The translations under genes and the position numbers were made by a program. Below, one piece after another: positions 10,077 through 22,413 of a stretch of DNA of 64,000 bases. Position 1 is the first letter of the stretch; the number at the start of each line of letters is the position of its first letter. Source of the DNA: Hysterangium stoloniferum (taxonomy: Eukaryota; Basidiomycota; Agaricomycetes; Hysterangiales; Hysterangiaceae); contig WHVD01000035.1 in the NCBI GenBank assembly GCA_015178975.1, positions 310,001 to 374,000 of the forward strand, in the 5' to 3' direction. The notes under the pieces were generated by a model. The model worked only from the letters and a program-made list of their open reading frames with translations. It ran no database searches and had not been told where the DNA came from.

Positions 10077-11823
10077 ATGAATATCGACAAGGAACAAGAT
10101 ATCGGCAATTCAATCCATGAGACATATATTCCTCGCGCCGACATTGTTGAGAAAATTTGCATAGATGATATATTGGTACCCGACACACCTTCATCTGAAC
10201 CTGATCCGTTAGATATCCCCCCTGATGGCGGACTAACAGCCTGGCTGGTGGTACTTGCTTGCTTTTTGTTTAACGTCAATTTCCTGGGCATTCTATATGC
10301 GTTTGGTAAGTAGATCCTACTTGATTGTTCGTTTGCAAGTATTAAATCCCTACAGGCGTATATCAGGCTCATTACCTGCTACATCAATTCCCCGATAGCT
10401 CTCCTGAAGTGAGTGAATTAACTTAAAGAATGAGCGTATTTCAATCATTTAACAACTTTCATTAAGTTAATTTCTCTCATCGGAACTACGTATACAACTT
10501 TAATGATCGTATTCGGCTTTCCAGCGAGTAAATTTATGAACATGTATGGCTTTCGACCTGTATCTGGGGTGGGGAGTATTCTGTTTAGTGGAGGGCTAGT
10601 AGCCGCTGGGTTCTGTCGTACTGTGCCAACGCTGCTGGTAACCCAAGGCGTAGTGGTAGGTTTCGGTGCGGGCGTGCTGTTTATCCCAGCAACTATCGGT
10701 GAGCTTCTTCAAAACTCTCGGCGAAATGTATTGTCTGAAATTCATATTCCAACGGCCCCTGTGCAATGGTTCTCAAAGCGACGCTCCTTGTCCATCGGAA
10801 TTTCAAGTGCCGGTGCTGGTATCGGTGGCATTTTTTGGTCTTTCTTAACCAGAGCCATTATAGCGAGATTGGGATACCAATGGGCATTGTGGCTGTCTGG
10901 AGCGATCTCTGCGGGTATCAACGTACTCGCACTTTTCATGCTCAAGACACGACCATCAAGGAGTAGTCCTATGAAAACATCTTTCTGGAGAGGACTTACA
11001 GCGTGTAAAAGTGCAAAATTCGTTACGCTATATTTAGCCAATGTACTGGGCTCATTTGGGTGAGATCAAAACTTCCTTTACCGTGAAAAACGACCAAGTT
11101 GACGTATTATTAGTTTTCTAGTCCCATTCTTTTACGTTCCTACATATGCACAGACCCAACTCAAAGCCTCTCCTTTCGTCGGGTCTATGCTCTCAGCTAT
11201 TCTAGATATAGGGATTGTTTTTGGACGAGTTTTTTTAGGCATAGCCGCCGATTCCCGACTGGGTGCACTTAATTCTATCATTTCAGCTATGATCCTCGCT
11301 GGGATTTGCCAATTTCTTCTATGGCTACCTGCTGCCGAGTCACTCCCGCTCTTGTATATATTTTCTTTCACATATGGTTTCTTTGGAGGCGGGTATGTTG
11401 GGTAAATTGTTCTGCTTTTATTATTTGTATATCTTTTTAATGATACTGGCACGCGGGATAGCATGATGCCAGTCATCCTTGCCCGTATTTGTGATCCAGA
11501 CCAATTGACCTCAATCGCGGGTGTCTTCTACACTAGTGAAATCCCCGGGCAGGTACCAAGGACTTCCTTGTTGAAATCACAATAAATAATCTAAGGCTAC
11601 TTTGAATCCTCTAGTTAGTAGGCGGTCCTATCGCCGGGGCTATTTTCAGTCATGCCCATGGTGACTGGACGCCAGTGATCACATATTCCGGTATGACACT
11701 TTTTTGTGCGTCACTTCTCGCTGTCGCAACTCGGCTTCAAGGTATGTGACTACGTTATTTGGGTCGCTACATATACTAAATTATTACCTTTTAGTTGAAC
11801 GACGCATCTTCGTGACGATATAA
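10077..11823 (+). CDS. MFS monocarboxylate-transporter-like permease, copy 1
   Basis: Exons 10077-10305, 10356-10408, 10467-11059, 11114-11401, 11462-11552, 11615-11741 and 11795-11823 give about 469 residues. The N-terminus carries the PPDGGLTAWLVVLACFLFN signature of fungal monocarboxylate-type MFS proteins, followed by about twelve hydrophobic segments. The cytoplasmic motif FSKRRS follows the fourth or fifth. It should be a plasma-membrane symporter or facilitator for small carboxylates; the substrate is unknown. All introns are 50-62 nt and match the paralogues, with one exception. The paralogues have an intron at the position equivalent to 10699-10755, but here the acceptor AG is GG. 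The 57 nt are a multiple of three and free of stops, so the segment is probably translated as 19 extra residues between PATIG and APVQWF. Otherwise the gene looks intact. Confidence 0.85.
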
Positions 11824-12431
11824 AATTGCACATAAAATTGCAACTGGAAATACTCACTCATCCCAGGTTGCGATGCCCCAACACTCTGACATTAGGGGAT
11901 AGGACTGGGATGATAATTAATCGAAACAGATTCGTTATGCCACAAAGTCAAGACTCTAAACGGATACAATAGAGCAAATGTTTATGACGGAACAGATTTA
12001 ACTCATGCTTCATAAGTAGTCCATACCCTGACGGGTTTAAGGTGCCAGATTAATCATGGTTGTGGTCAATTTCAGCACTTTGCCACCTCGGAACGGGCAT
12101 TATTTATGATAATGTAAAGCCTGTTTTGAGGCCATTAATTAGGGTTATGTGCCCGTATCTTAGTCATTCTGATTATAGAAATTATTGAGGCACAAGAAGA
12201 GCCATCCCGGCCCCCAAATTTCGAGTAACAGCCTGAGAAGGCAGTTTCACAGCCCACAATCGCGTTTGTCCAAACTTCCAGGTGCCAAACATGCCAGTGC
12301 AGTGCAGTCTTGGTTAATTCTCAACTGATACTAGAAAGTATTTGTAACTAATGAATTATTAGCAAAGTGAATTGGTTCCTGATCTACTACCAACGCAAAA
12401 TACCAATACTACATGGCTGGCCGCTATCCTA
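11824..12431. other. Intergenic
   Basis: No gene is visible. About 12325-12400 is the inverted partner of the 70-bp repeat at 8495-8565 (shared core ATCAGGAACCAATTCA on opposite strands), which suggests a short dispersed element. Confidence 0.4.
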
Positions 12432-12784
12432 GTATGTCCATCATATTGGTGTAGACAATTATCAAGATAGACAAATTAACGATCTTCCTGGCAAGAGGAA
12501 CGCAGATGCCATCGAGGACTTTTTATATGAGCCAGGCGTTTCATCTTCAAGGATTCTCAGCTACCAAGAATGGGATTTTCGAGGCTCTTGAGAATCTTCG
12601 TCTGAACGATCAGGTTCAAAATAATAATCTAATACTCATATATTACTCGGGTTGTATTGGCAACACTCTAGGACTGGGGATACTACCAATGGTTATTTTT
12701 TTTACTACAAGACGTTACATTTTGCGATGCAACGAGTATGATCTTCGACCGTCGGTAGGTATATACGCTGTAAATTTTAGCTAA
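12432..12784 (+). pseudogene. Caspase-like (peptidase C14) domain fragment
   Basis: The frame starting near 12432 reads HHIGVDNYQDRQINDLPG, then NADAIEDFLYEPGVSSSRIL. This is the first beta-strand and helix pattern of metacaspase-type domains (GIDxY...L.G..NDA). A frameshift near 12550 leads to ATKNGIFEALENLR and LILIYYSG. There the family expects YAGHG with the catalytic His; here it reads YSGCIGN and the His is lost. A later YILRCNEYDLRP resembles the strand after that loop. The catalytic Cys part is not found. In agaricomycetes such domains belong to expanded families implicated in cell-death and non-self responses. This copy is dead. Confidence 0.65.
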
Positions 12785-14256
12785 GGAGAAAGGGACCGAT
12801 ATTGTGGCTACTACATTAACGTGTTATTTGACCTCGTATGAGATACTAATGTTTTGAAGACCATTATATTGGATTGCTAACTCTAACCTTACCGACAACA
12901 TCTCGTTCCCCTACGGCTCCCCTAGGGACACATGATGCAAATAGAGACTGAGGATTCGGCCGGTATGTTGTCGGAAACTTAAAACCAGATCGAACTTTTC
13001 TGGAGCGGGTTTACGCCTACACATTATTCTGTTGACTTGCCAGCCAACCTTTATGCCGTTAGACTCGCATGGCTTATCCACGACGCGGTTTGTTTCCGCG
13101 TTGAACATGCACTGTCGAGAGAAAACTACATATGCAGAACTTGTTGTACCAATGTCAAGGTTAGACGCGTGAAGTTTTAAGTCGTCTTGAGTGCAAACAC
13201 AACTCTCATGCTACATACACATCAACAAGTTTGACATAAAATGGTCTGGGCATCACGCCCAGCGATTCATTTTCAGTGCGGAGATGACAAATAACGATTT
13301 GCATCCTATTTTTTGAATAATCCAATACAACACGGACTACGTTATGGGACAATTCGATCATTCTACCAGCGGTGCGTTTGGAATTACCGCTCTCGGGATC
13401 TCGTCCCCACAAGGAATGATCTACATACTTCTTCATTAAACACCACTGACAGCCGAATTCATCCCGGTATTGACATTGCACTCAGCCTCAAGTTTGGTTC
13501 ATTTGGAGACACCTGTAGAGATCAACGTCTGCAAACGCTAGAATGGCTTGACTGTCCCAGACTCAATCGCCTTAGCTTCTTTGGCGAGGTGCCCCGCTGC
13601 TCCTACTTATTGACAGAGGTATTCCAAAAGGCGCAGTGTTTGACAATCCTGGATGTTGTGGAGCGCCTGGAACAGCCTGGGGCATCTCAGATTACAGCTA
13701 TGTCAGGGTGTTCATGATTGGACTACATGGTACCTCACAGTAACGGTATATGATGATATTGTTAAGACGTCATAATGTTTATATGGTCACCCACTTTCCC
13801 GGAAAAATAACAATATAAATGTGTGCTAAATTTGACGATGTATGTGAACACAAAAATGGTGTGAGAATATCAACAGTGTGTTATGAAAGCATGGTGGGAT
13901 TTGCAAAGTGTTGTGGGCAAGCCTTGTGTGATCAGAATGTGGGGATAACATCCCCATTCGTCGTCAGTGGGGCATATGTCGTTTATTTGTATCATAATTT
14001 CACAGTCGACCATATTTGAAAAAGTTCTATGAATAAAACTGGCTCAACTATTTACTCTTTCATTAGTATTTGTTTTAATTTTCAAGAAGTTGAGGCATCG
14101 TTAAGACGTTCCTGGTACTCAATACAAACATATTATGATGCCCTATATAATCTATCTGGTGAAATGCGGGATCTTCTGGAGTGTTTTGAGGAGAAATATC
14201 CAAGACGGTCATTTTAGATACAGCTACATCGTTAATCATTAACTATACATCATATA
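12785..14256. other. Gene-poor stretch with unassigned frames
   Basis: Open frames at 13313-13717 (+) and 13206-13481 (-) overlap and neither shows a family signature. The plus frame (RLQTLEWLDCPRLNRLSFFG) has a weak leucine-repeat look. I do not assign genes here. Confidence 0.3.
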
Positions 14257-16375
14257 TCATACGCGCCATGTCCCTCTTCGTTTTGCAGTCATTGAACGAG
14301 CAACGATGAGTAAAAATCCACCGAAGAATATAACGATCTGTGTATAACCTAATTCAGTGCAAAATCGACAGGGGTCAGGTGTTCACCACTCACACCACTA
14401 AATATAGTCGGACGATACCATGCATACCGCGGCGCATCTAACAATGCGCCTGCAATTGGAGTGCCAGTGAGTAGACCAAAACTCGCCACGAACATGGCAA
14501 AACCAATGCGAAGCCTGCGGTCAAGGCATTAAATACCTACTGGATGTATCCTGGAGAGTATGAAACATACCCTATTTCGTTCACATTCGTAGCAAGGGAG
14601 CCAAGTGTCGAAACGCTGAGTGACAAGACTGGGAGTGGATCAGTTATTAATCCCACTCGTACCGACGAATGAACATGTTCTTACAGCCGCCAGAGAAGAA
14701 TCCATAAAAAATCGCAAACACAATCATGCCATTGAGACTTCCTGCCCCCAGCATGGAAAAGAGGACTATTCCACACGCAAATGTTATTGGGATTATCACT
14801 ACATATGTCGTCAATGAATGAAGCCCGAAGAGAGGCATAAAACTTTCAGACTAACCGTTTATAGGTCCATACGAGTCAGCAAGAAATGTAGGGACGATTC
14901 GTCCAAACAGAGAGGAGGCATTAAGAATAGTAACCTGAAATCTAAAGTTTGATATCCCTGGACCTTTTCGTGAAGCGAGGTATTTACCGAATAGAAGGCA
15001 ATATGTGGCTCGACCCCATGTCTAATTGCGAATAGCTGAAGATAGAATACTTCGCTTGTGTCAGAAAATAGACCGCTTCGCTTGGGCGGCTGGATACTTA
15101 CAGGGATAGAATAAGCCCCAAAACACAAAGAAGACCCTGGGTGCGGATTTAGATGCAAGTGATATCAATACATTGATGCACATACCCGGCCACGGCAATT
15201 AGATAGGCCTTATCAGTCAGGACCTTCTTCGTGTCAGGCGTAACCGCTCCAGGTCGCTCTCGTCTACTTGGTAGACGAGTCCTCATAACAATGTTGGAAA
15301 TAATGAGAAGGCAGGTTATGAGGAATGCAGAGGCCCTGAATAGCATGGATCAGTGTGTGTGCGACAACTAGAAGAATCAAAGACTTGCCTGACTCCCCAA
15401 TCAAAGCCGGCCTTGTGATAAAACAAATTATTCAACATCACTGGCATTACAATGCCCCCGACAGAAGCACCTATAAGTGGGTTCTAAGTACGCTTGTAAC
15501 ACTCGCTGGTGGCAGAAGCAGCTGGAAGGTAGCATTACCTGACATGGCAACTCCTACTGCAACGGAACGACGAGCACGGAAGTAATGCGATACCACAGAA
15601 ACAGCAGGAAGGAAGAGAATTCCCATAGCAAGTCCGATGCCTACACCTTGCGCAAGGAACGCTTGATAATAATTGTGGGGGCGGGCAAGAGAGAGCATGA
15701 AGTAACTACACATAAAAAAATATTTACTTTCGAATACGATGATGCAGAAAGGTCAGGAAGCTCACGAAAAAACGTATATCAAAGAGCCAAGTGCCATTAG
15801 ATGACGAAAATAGCCCTCATCAAACAGCTTGCCAGACACCAGCGACATGGCGAATAGAAGGAAAAGTTGGAACGAGCCAATCCAGCTGACCTCCGATGGG
15901 GTGCGCTCAGTGAGGCTGACCCTCTGTCAGGCAGAATTTAGCGTGCTGTAGTTACTTGACTACTCGACATTTCTTCTCACCGTGTAATAATCTTGGAATA
16001 CACCGAAAGATTGCACTGCACCCAACGTACAGAACAGGACGGCGGCACTAAGTAGAGGGGGATGGTTATTCAAGGCACGCCATTAGAAGCAATTTGGTGG
16101 GACCATACCCTCCGATAACAGTAAGCCACGCAGCCATGCCTCCCTCGGGGAACGCTACCGGAGGAGTAGGGGCCTCTCTCGATTTTTCAGAGTCAATAGC
16201 TTCCGGAGCGACGTTTGAGTCACCTTTCTCGTGTCTGGCGTCGTGATCGTGGCATTTCCCCTCTATGTCTCTGTGAATAAATGAAGATTCTTGAATGTCA
16301 TAAGGCTATCTTTAGACTAATAACTGCGACATACGTGTTCAGGGAGTCGTTGGCCGATGCTCTTGAACTACTCAT
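14257..16375 (-). CDS. MFS monocarboxylate-transporter-like permease, divergent 14-exon gene
   Basis: Exons run 16375-16335, 16270-16109, 16047-15981, 15923-15766, 15705-15539, 15470-15389, 15335-15186, 15136-15102, 15049-14988, 14934-14856, 14798-14685, 14628-14571, 14514-14396 and 14348-14257, for 461 residues with all phases consistent. The N-terminus is a 65-residue hydrophilic tail ending FPEGGMAAWLTVIGG, the monocarboxylate-type opening, followed by about twelve membrane segments (for example GVFFVFWGLFYPLFYLQLFA). The central loop RTRLPSRRERPG is basic, as expected for the cytoplasmic loop after TM6. The intron after exon 6 starts GCAAGT, a GC donor. No frame break is visible, so it is probably functional. 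It lies convergent with copy 1 and differs in exon structure from the other four transporters, so it is an older relative. Confidence 0.85.
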
Positions 16376-19300
16376 AACTATTTCGTGTGCCAGAGGCGGT
16401 TCACCAGGCAGGTAACTGACTTATTTGTCCCACTACTTATATGGGTACCTGTATCAGCGCCTGAAGGGAATGGCATCGCCCTTTGAAAGACTGATTATCT
16501 TTCTGACTGGCAGCCGGGTCTATTTGCAACTGAGCGCTAGGGCACTAATCCGTATGAACGTATATGACCAGCTCAACATCATATACTGAAGCACCATATG
16601 ATTTCCCACCCTGTAGTTATATTCAGAGCGAACCATTTGTGTGTACATACAAGGGGAGATTGTTCAGTATTCACCACTGAGCATCATGATTGTATTCTTG
16701 GCTGGGTACATAAAGGCGAACCCACCTATGGAGTTCGGGTATGCGGCCGCTGCGGGGTAAATTCAGGTGCATCATAAATTAGTGCTTCGCACCCGAGGGA
16801 TGGAACTTGATGTCGTCAGATTGCTCGAGACTGAATGGAGCAGTTAATAATTGTCAAAAATTACAATGTGCCAACTCTATGGCGGTCCCCGGAGTTTCAA
16901 ACTTCCTGGTCGGTCCAACCTGCCCTTGGCTTGACTCATCAGTTCCGCTCATAACTCTGCAACAATATCGAACAAGTATTGATGTATCTTGTGCACGTCA
17001 AGATTCTATCAGCGCACCGGTTGAGCGGTGAGATTGGACTGGTTGGCAATATGGATATGATATCAACCACTAAAAGACTGAAAGCAATCTGTCCCACGGT
17101 TTATATTTAGCCATCGAATTCTGCACATAGTTTGTTTGAAATCCGCACGCCATATAGTAGCCACAGCTTCGCAAGCCAATTGGAAAAGAATGGCGGAAGT
17201 GTCAATTCCTAATTCAACTATACACTAAATAAAGGCAAATAAGGCACAGCCACCATCTCATGGTCCGGTCTCCCGACGGACCTAGGACGGACATAAGTAG
17301 TAGGCCTAAATTCTTGAACGTCTGCCCGCACGCGCGTCGGGGATGGCTCTATTTCAACGCGCCTTTGTGGATAGCGGCTACCAGGACAATGCAGCGGACC
17401 GCAGCAGAGTAAATCCGCGGAACTTTGTCTTTCAGGTACATCTCAATTGAGCGGGTCTCCCGGCGCGTTTATATTGTGGCGTTTCTTATCCTTCAAAACT
17501 CCTATATAATGTTTGGGATGCGAATTGTAAGTCTGTGCTTTTGGGCTATGCCGCCAATGCCAGCAAGATAATGTGTGTTCATTTCTTAACCATCTTTGGT
17601 CGTTCAAAGAATGCTAATAGAGGACGTAGTCTATACCTATTAACGGGGCAACACAAAAATGCCTGCGACTTCCAGGATAGTTTCTGTTAGCTGAAATGAT
17701 AAAGTATTTATTGGACCTTCTTCGGGCCAATCTCACGCGCATCTTTAATCAATGTCCTCCTAAGCATTTATAATTCTAAAGGAAATCAGGGGCCATATTC
17801 AAATGATTTATTTGGGAATCATAACCAGCAATAGAATCAGAATGAAAGGAAGTCAATTATGACAGTACTTTAGGTTAGGGTATAGTTCTCCATCACGTTG
17901 ATAATACGCACGACTTTCGTCAATTGTGATGGCTTCGTTGTCCAACCATTGCTCGTCTACGGGTGGGATTGGTATAATCTTCTGAGCCTTTCAAATTTTT
18001 CTAGGCTATTTCAAAGGATGTTTGAAGGTGATGGACCATGGAGAGCTTATTTTGAATTTGAATTTGAATTTGAACAAGTTTTATTTTGCATTTCCCTTAT
18101 CAGGCCGTTCCCGATGCCGCCCATGTAGAACCCTACAATAGAGGTTTTCGGGCTGTGGAATCGAAACTCCTGCGAACGAAGTCGGAATTCGGAAAAAGCC
18201 ATGGGGGTACGGGAGGATATGGTTTGTCGGGGAGTATGGTTTATGGGAGGTAAGATCGTATCTCCATTTCTTATATCAAGGTTCACCATAGTCGTTTTTA
18301 GTCTTCAATCAATCACGAGAATGACACATCTCGAACTAGCATGGTCTACTTTTGTTCTTAAGTTGCTGGTCCGAGGACAGGAATTCAAATATCTTGTGCA
18401 GGGCGGCTCCAGATTGTAAGATGTACCATCCGGAAGGATCCTCTGGTCCGTCCCGCTGTGGCAATATCAATGTTTGAAGATGACCTCATAAGAAGGACGA
18501 AATGGAAAATACATTCAAGTTCTCGTGGGAGCTGAATGGCCGCTGTTGGTGATGGAGGTTAACATAAGACAGGGGATCAGGCTAATGAGACAACAAATTT
18601 GTAAATTAATGGCATATAATCCAATGTTATAAACTTTCTCTTCACCGCAGCCCCTTGAACAATTTCCCACCAACAGGCCGCAGCCTGAGCCTGAGCCGGC
18701 CGCCAAACCGGTACTGAATATGGCCCGGGCAATAGGACCACCTGCCAATTAGAGGATAATGGGAAATCTTTGAATGGCCACGGACATGACCGAATATAGC
18801 TCTAGCAAATGCGCCACGTGCCACGTGTAGCGTCTATTGCTAGAACTATGAACATAAAGTTTGGTTAATTTTGTACAGCGTACACCTATTAATAATGTGG
18901 TATACCTCCCCGCCTGTGTCTTGCACACTATACAAGCTACGAATGGCCCAACAACACCACTCGGACGCACCAGAGGCAAGTAGCACTGATTCAACTATGA
19001 CGTAGCTCCTTACATCCTGCACTACAAAGTCTTTATTGGACTTTATTTCTTTACATTGAATGCGCATCTTGACAGTGCGAGGCTAGAACCCAAATCTCGC
19101 CACCATACCGAATTCGGTCTGTGTCGTAGAAGCCTGGCAGTGTCAATTCATGAAGGCTAATTCCCGGCGTTAACTCTCGGATCTGTTTAGAACCTCTAGA
19201 TCAGGGATGACCCTAAATTGTAATGCCTTGTGCCACTGTGCTTTGCCGTCGTACATGTGATTCCTATCTAACCTAACTACTTTTTCGGCACCTACTAGCA

Positions 19301-19490
19301 CGACGTGCACACGCCATTCAATTCTTTGGCGAGACATTACTCCGAGTGTCCATTATCTCTGTTCTTTCCTGCAAAGTCGTTATTAGATGATACGAGTGTA
19401 CGTGCCACTACCAGAGCTCCTCGCTCGCCCGCCGAACCAGCCATGAGTATTGGTTATTTGCGTGTTACTGTTGCTACTTGACGTCAGATA
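16376..19490. other. 3.1-kb intergenic region with transporter relics
   Basis: No intact gene is visible. There is a (GAATTT)n-like run at about 18052-18074. Near 18700-18800 the minus strand carries two adjacent pieces resembling exon 7 of the transporter family (listed separately). The rest is unassigned. Confidence 0.4.
18705..18802 (-). pseudogene. Two tandem fragments of transporter exon 7
   Basis: On the minus strand, 18752-18705 reads GGTGGTCCTATTGCC...GCCATATTCAGTAC (GGPIARAIFS), close to the exon 7 start GGPIAGAIFS of the transporter copies. Directly upstream, about 18800-18755, lies a second, more decayed version (GAFARAIFGHVRGH). These are relics of a lost transporter copy. Confidence 0.5.
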
Positions 19491-21241
19491 TCAAATCGTC
19501 ACAAAGACTCGTCGTTCGACTATAAGGGCATCAATATGCATACAACAACATATTCAATGTGACCACGTACCTTGAAAACGAGTTGCGACAGCGAGAAGTG
19601 ACCCGCAAAAGAGCGTCATACCCGAATATATGATCACCGGAGTCCAGTGGCCATGAGTATAAGTCAATATAGCCCCGGCTATAGGACCACCTGCTAACTA
19701 GATGATAAATGAGCGGTATTATATTACCTATTACGATTTGAAAGAGAAAAGTCGTTGTACCTGCCCGGGGACTTCGCTAGTGAAATAGATACTCGTGATT
19801 AATGTCAATTGGTCTGGATCAAAAATACGAGCAAGGACGGCCGGCATCATGCTGCTCTCTTACATCGTCAGAGAAAACATATTGCAATAAAAATGGAGAA
19901 TATTACCCAGTGTATCCACCTCCGAAGAATCCGTATGCGAACGAGAACACATACAAGAGCGGCAATGAATTGGCAGAGGGGAGCCATAGAGCGAACTGGC
20001 AGACTCCTGCAAGCACCATCCCCGAAATGACAGAGTTCAGTGTACCCAGTCGGGAATCCGCCGCCATGCCCAACATAATCCGTCCTAATACCATCCCTAA
20101 AGCTAGCATAGCTGAGAGCATAGATCCAACGAGGGGAGAGGCTTTGAGCTGGGTCTGGGCATATGCAGGGAGGTAAAAGTACGGCACCATGTAACTAATA
20201 AACACGTCGGCTTATTTCTCTTTGGCATATTGCGAAAAATTCTGATCTCACCCGAATATACTCAGGACACTGGCCAAATAGAGCATCACAAATTTCGCGT
20301 TTTTGAAGATTGCAAGTCCACCCGAGAAAGACGTCTTCGGAGGACCGTTTCTTGACGGTCGTGTCTCCAGCATTAAAAGTGCGATTACGTTGATAGCCCC
20401 AGAGAGTGCTCCAGACAGCCACAACGCCCATTGGTATCCCAAATTCGTTATGATGGCTCGCGTGAAGAAAGACCAGAAGATGCCACCAATGCCAACACCG
20501 GCACTCGAAAGCCCAATGGAGAAAGAGCGTCGCTTTGAGAACCACTGCACTGGGGCTTTTGGGACATAATTTGGAAATGATAAACTAGATAGAAATCAAT
20601 GACGAAGCTCACCGAGAGTTGCTGGGATAAACAATATGCCTGAGCCGATACCTACCATTATGCCTTGGGTTACGAGCAGTGTTGGCACTGTACGGCAGAA
20701 ACCAGCGGCCACTAGTCCCCCACTAAAAAGAATACTCCCTACCATGGAGACTGGTCGGAAGCCATACATGTTTATAAATTTACTCGTTGGGAATCCAATC
20801 ACGATGAGTAAAGTTGAAGAAGTCGTTCCGATGAGGGAAATTAGCTTAATAAAATATGCTCAACGGTTGGAAATAGGCTTATCCTTTTAATCAAACATAC
20901 TCACTTCAGCAGAAGTATTCGGAAATTGATGTAGCAGGTAATGAGCCTGATATACGCCTGCAAGAACAATCAACACGTATGAACCGATAGTTAAGCAAAA
21001 TCTGCCTGCCAGACGCATAAAGAAAGCCCAGGAAATTGAAGTTGAACAGAAAACAAGCAAGCACCACTAGCCATGCCGTTAGTCCGCCATCAGGGGGGAG
21101 ATCAAACGGATCAGCTTCAGCAAATGAAAGCGAATTAAATGACGATGAATCATTTGTGCGCGTCCTTTCAACAACATGGATGCGAGAGGTACATTTCTCG
21201 CCGATTGAACGGGCAATATTCTGTTCCACGTTGATATTCAT
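19491..21241 (-). CDS. MFS monocarboxylate-transporter-like permease, copy 2
   Basis: Eight exons, 21241-21010, 20957-20905, 20844-20613, 20555-20252, 20194-19907, 19851-19761, 19697-19571 and 19519-19491, encode 451 residues. Exons 2 to 8 have the same lengths as in copies 3 and 4. The N-terminus contains FDLPPDGGLTAWLVV and the end reads VERRVFVTI. Intron 1 begins GCAGGC instead of GT, so it would need a GC-AG splice. Intron 3 is 57 nt with a normal AG acceptor, which shows what copy 1 has lost. About twelve membrane helices and a basic FSKRRSFSIG loop are present. Its orientation opposes copies 1, 3 and 4. No stop or frameshift is seen, so it is probably active if intron 1 splices. Confidence 0.87.
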
Positions 21242-22413
21242 GCTATTTTGGAACGTATCTGAAAGGCAGAGGTACTCTCAGTAAGTGATGATGACATATT
21301 TCGGAGATCCGAGCATACGAACGGGGGGAGTGGTTTTCTGAGTAGTGTCTTGTGCTCAGTGTGTGCAGGGTGGCGCGTGGCCTGGGGGGTTGCCTTGAGT
21401 TAAATAAGCTACCGGCAAATTAACAGTGCAGATTGCTGATGAGCATCTCATTTTTTCATACTCGTCTTATATATGCTTCTGTCCATTCAATATTAGGTTC
21501 GTGAACCTGGATCATGGGCAAGGGGGGGGGACATCGGATCTTTCATGTAGGAATGCAGGACGGAATTATCATTACGAAGACTTTCGTCAACCCTTGCTCT
21601 CTAGGGACAGACCACGAGTTCACCACGACAAGGTGCCATCGAACGTCCGGATCTACTTGAGAGGAAAGTTTATTTATTTTGGTCATAAATCATTTTATTT
21701 CATGCCCCAGTTATTTCAACCATCAATTGAACCATCCGAGACACAAAAACAGAGAATTTTCGAAATGCTCCGAGTTGAGCTACCCTCGCATCATCTGCTA
21801 TATATTAGTACAAAAATACCGAAACGGTGGTTAATATAACGTCTCACTAAGATTCGATCAAGATGTATGCCCATGTTAATAAATATTGACGCAAAAGGCA
21901 TGGCTACTGTGAGCTGCTGCGTACAAGCCGAAACTTGCTCGACGTGCTGGCAGTCATTCATCCTACGCCCCATGAAGGAATAATGCGTATTTCATTAATT
22001 TGACATCGTATTGTATTAATAGCCAGTCGATTCCTCTGGGGCATTTGCGCGTCGTATTGCTCCCAGACTCCACTTCAGATGGTCACAATGGCATCCACAG
22101 CAAAAGTCTCGGGAATATGACGTTCAGAGAAGGCTCTTGAAGGATTTTCCGATTTTATCCATCAAATAGGCGCTTATTATCCCCATATACATCCATGAAT
22201 TGTGGTGATTAATGGCACGTTGACACAGTACAATGGGGGTAAATGCTGACACGATGGACGCCTGCACTGAGGTTCAAATTCACGATCTCGGAAAGTAGAG
22301 GGTAGTTGCAAACTAGTAAATATTAGCTTCGGAGTGATCCAGATATCATCATTCCAATATTTATTAAGTCGATAAAAACATTACCTAGTTAACTGTGACA
22401 GTTATGTGATAAT
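21242..22413. other. Intergenic
   Basis: An open frame at 21426-21839 (+) has no recognisable domain. A run of nine G lies near 21522. Nothing else is supported. Confidence 0.3.
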
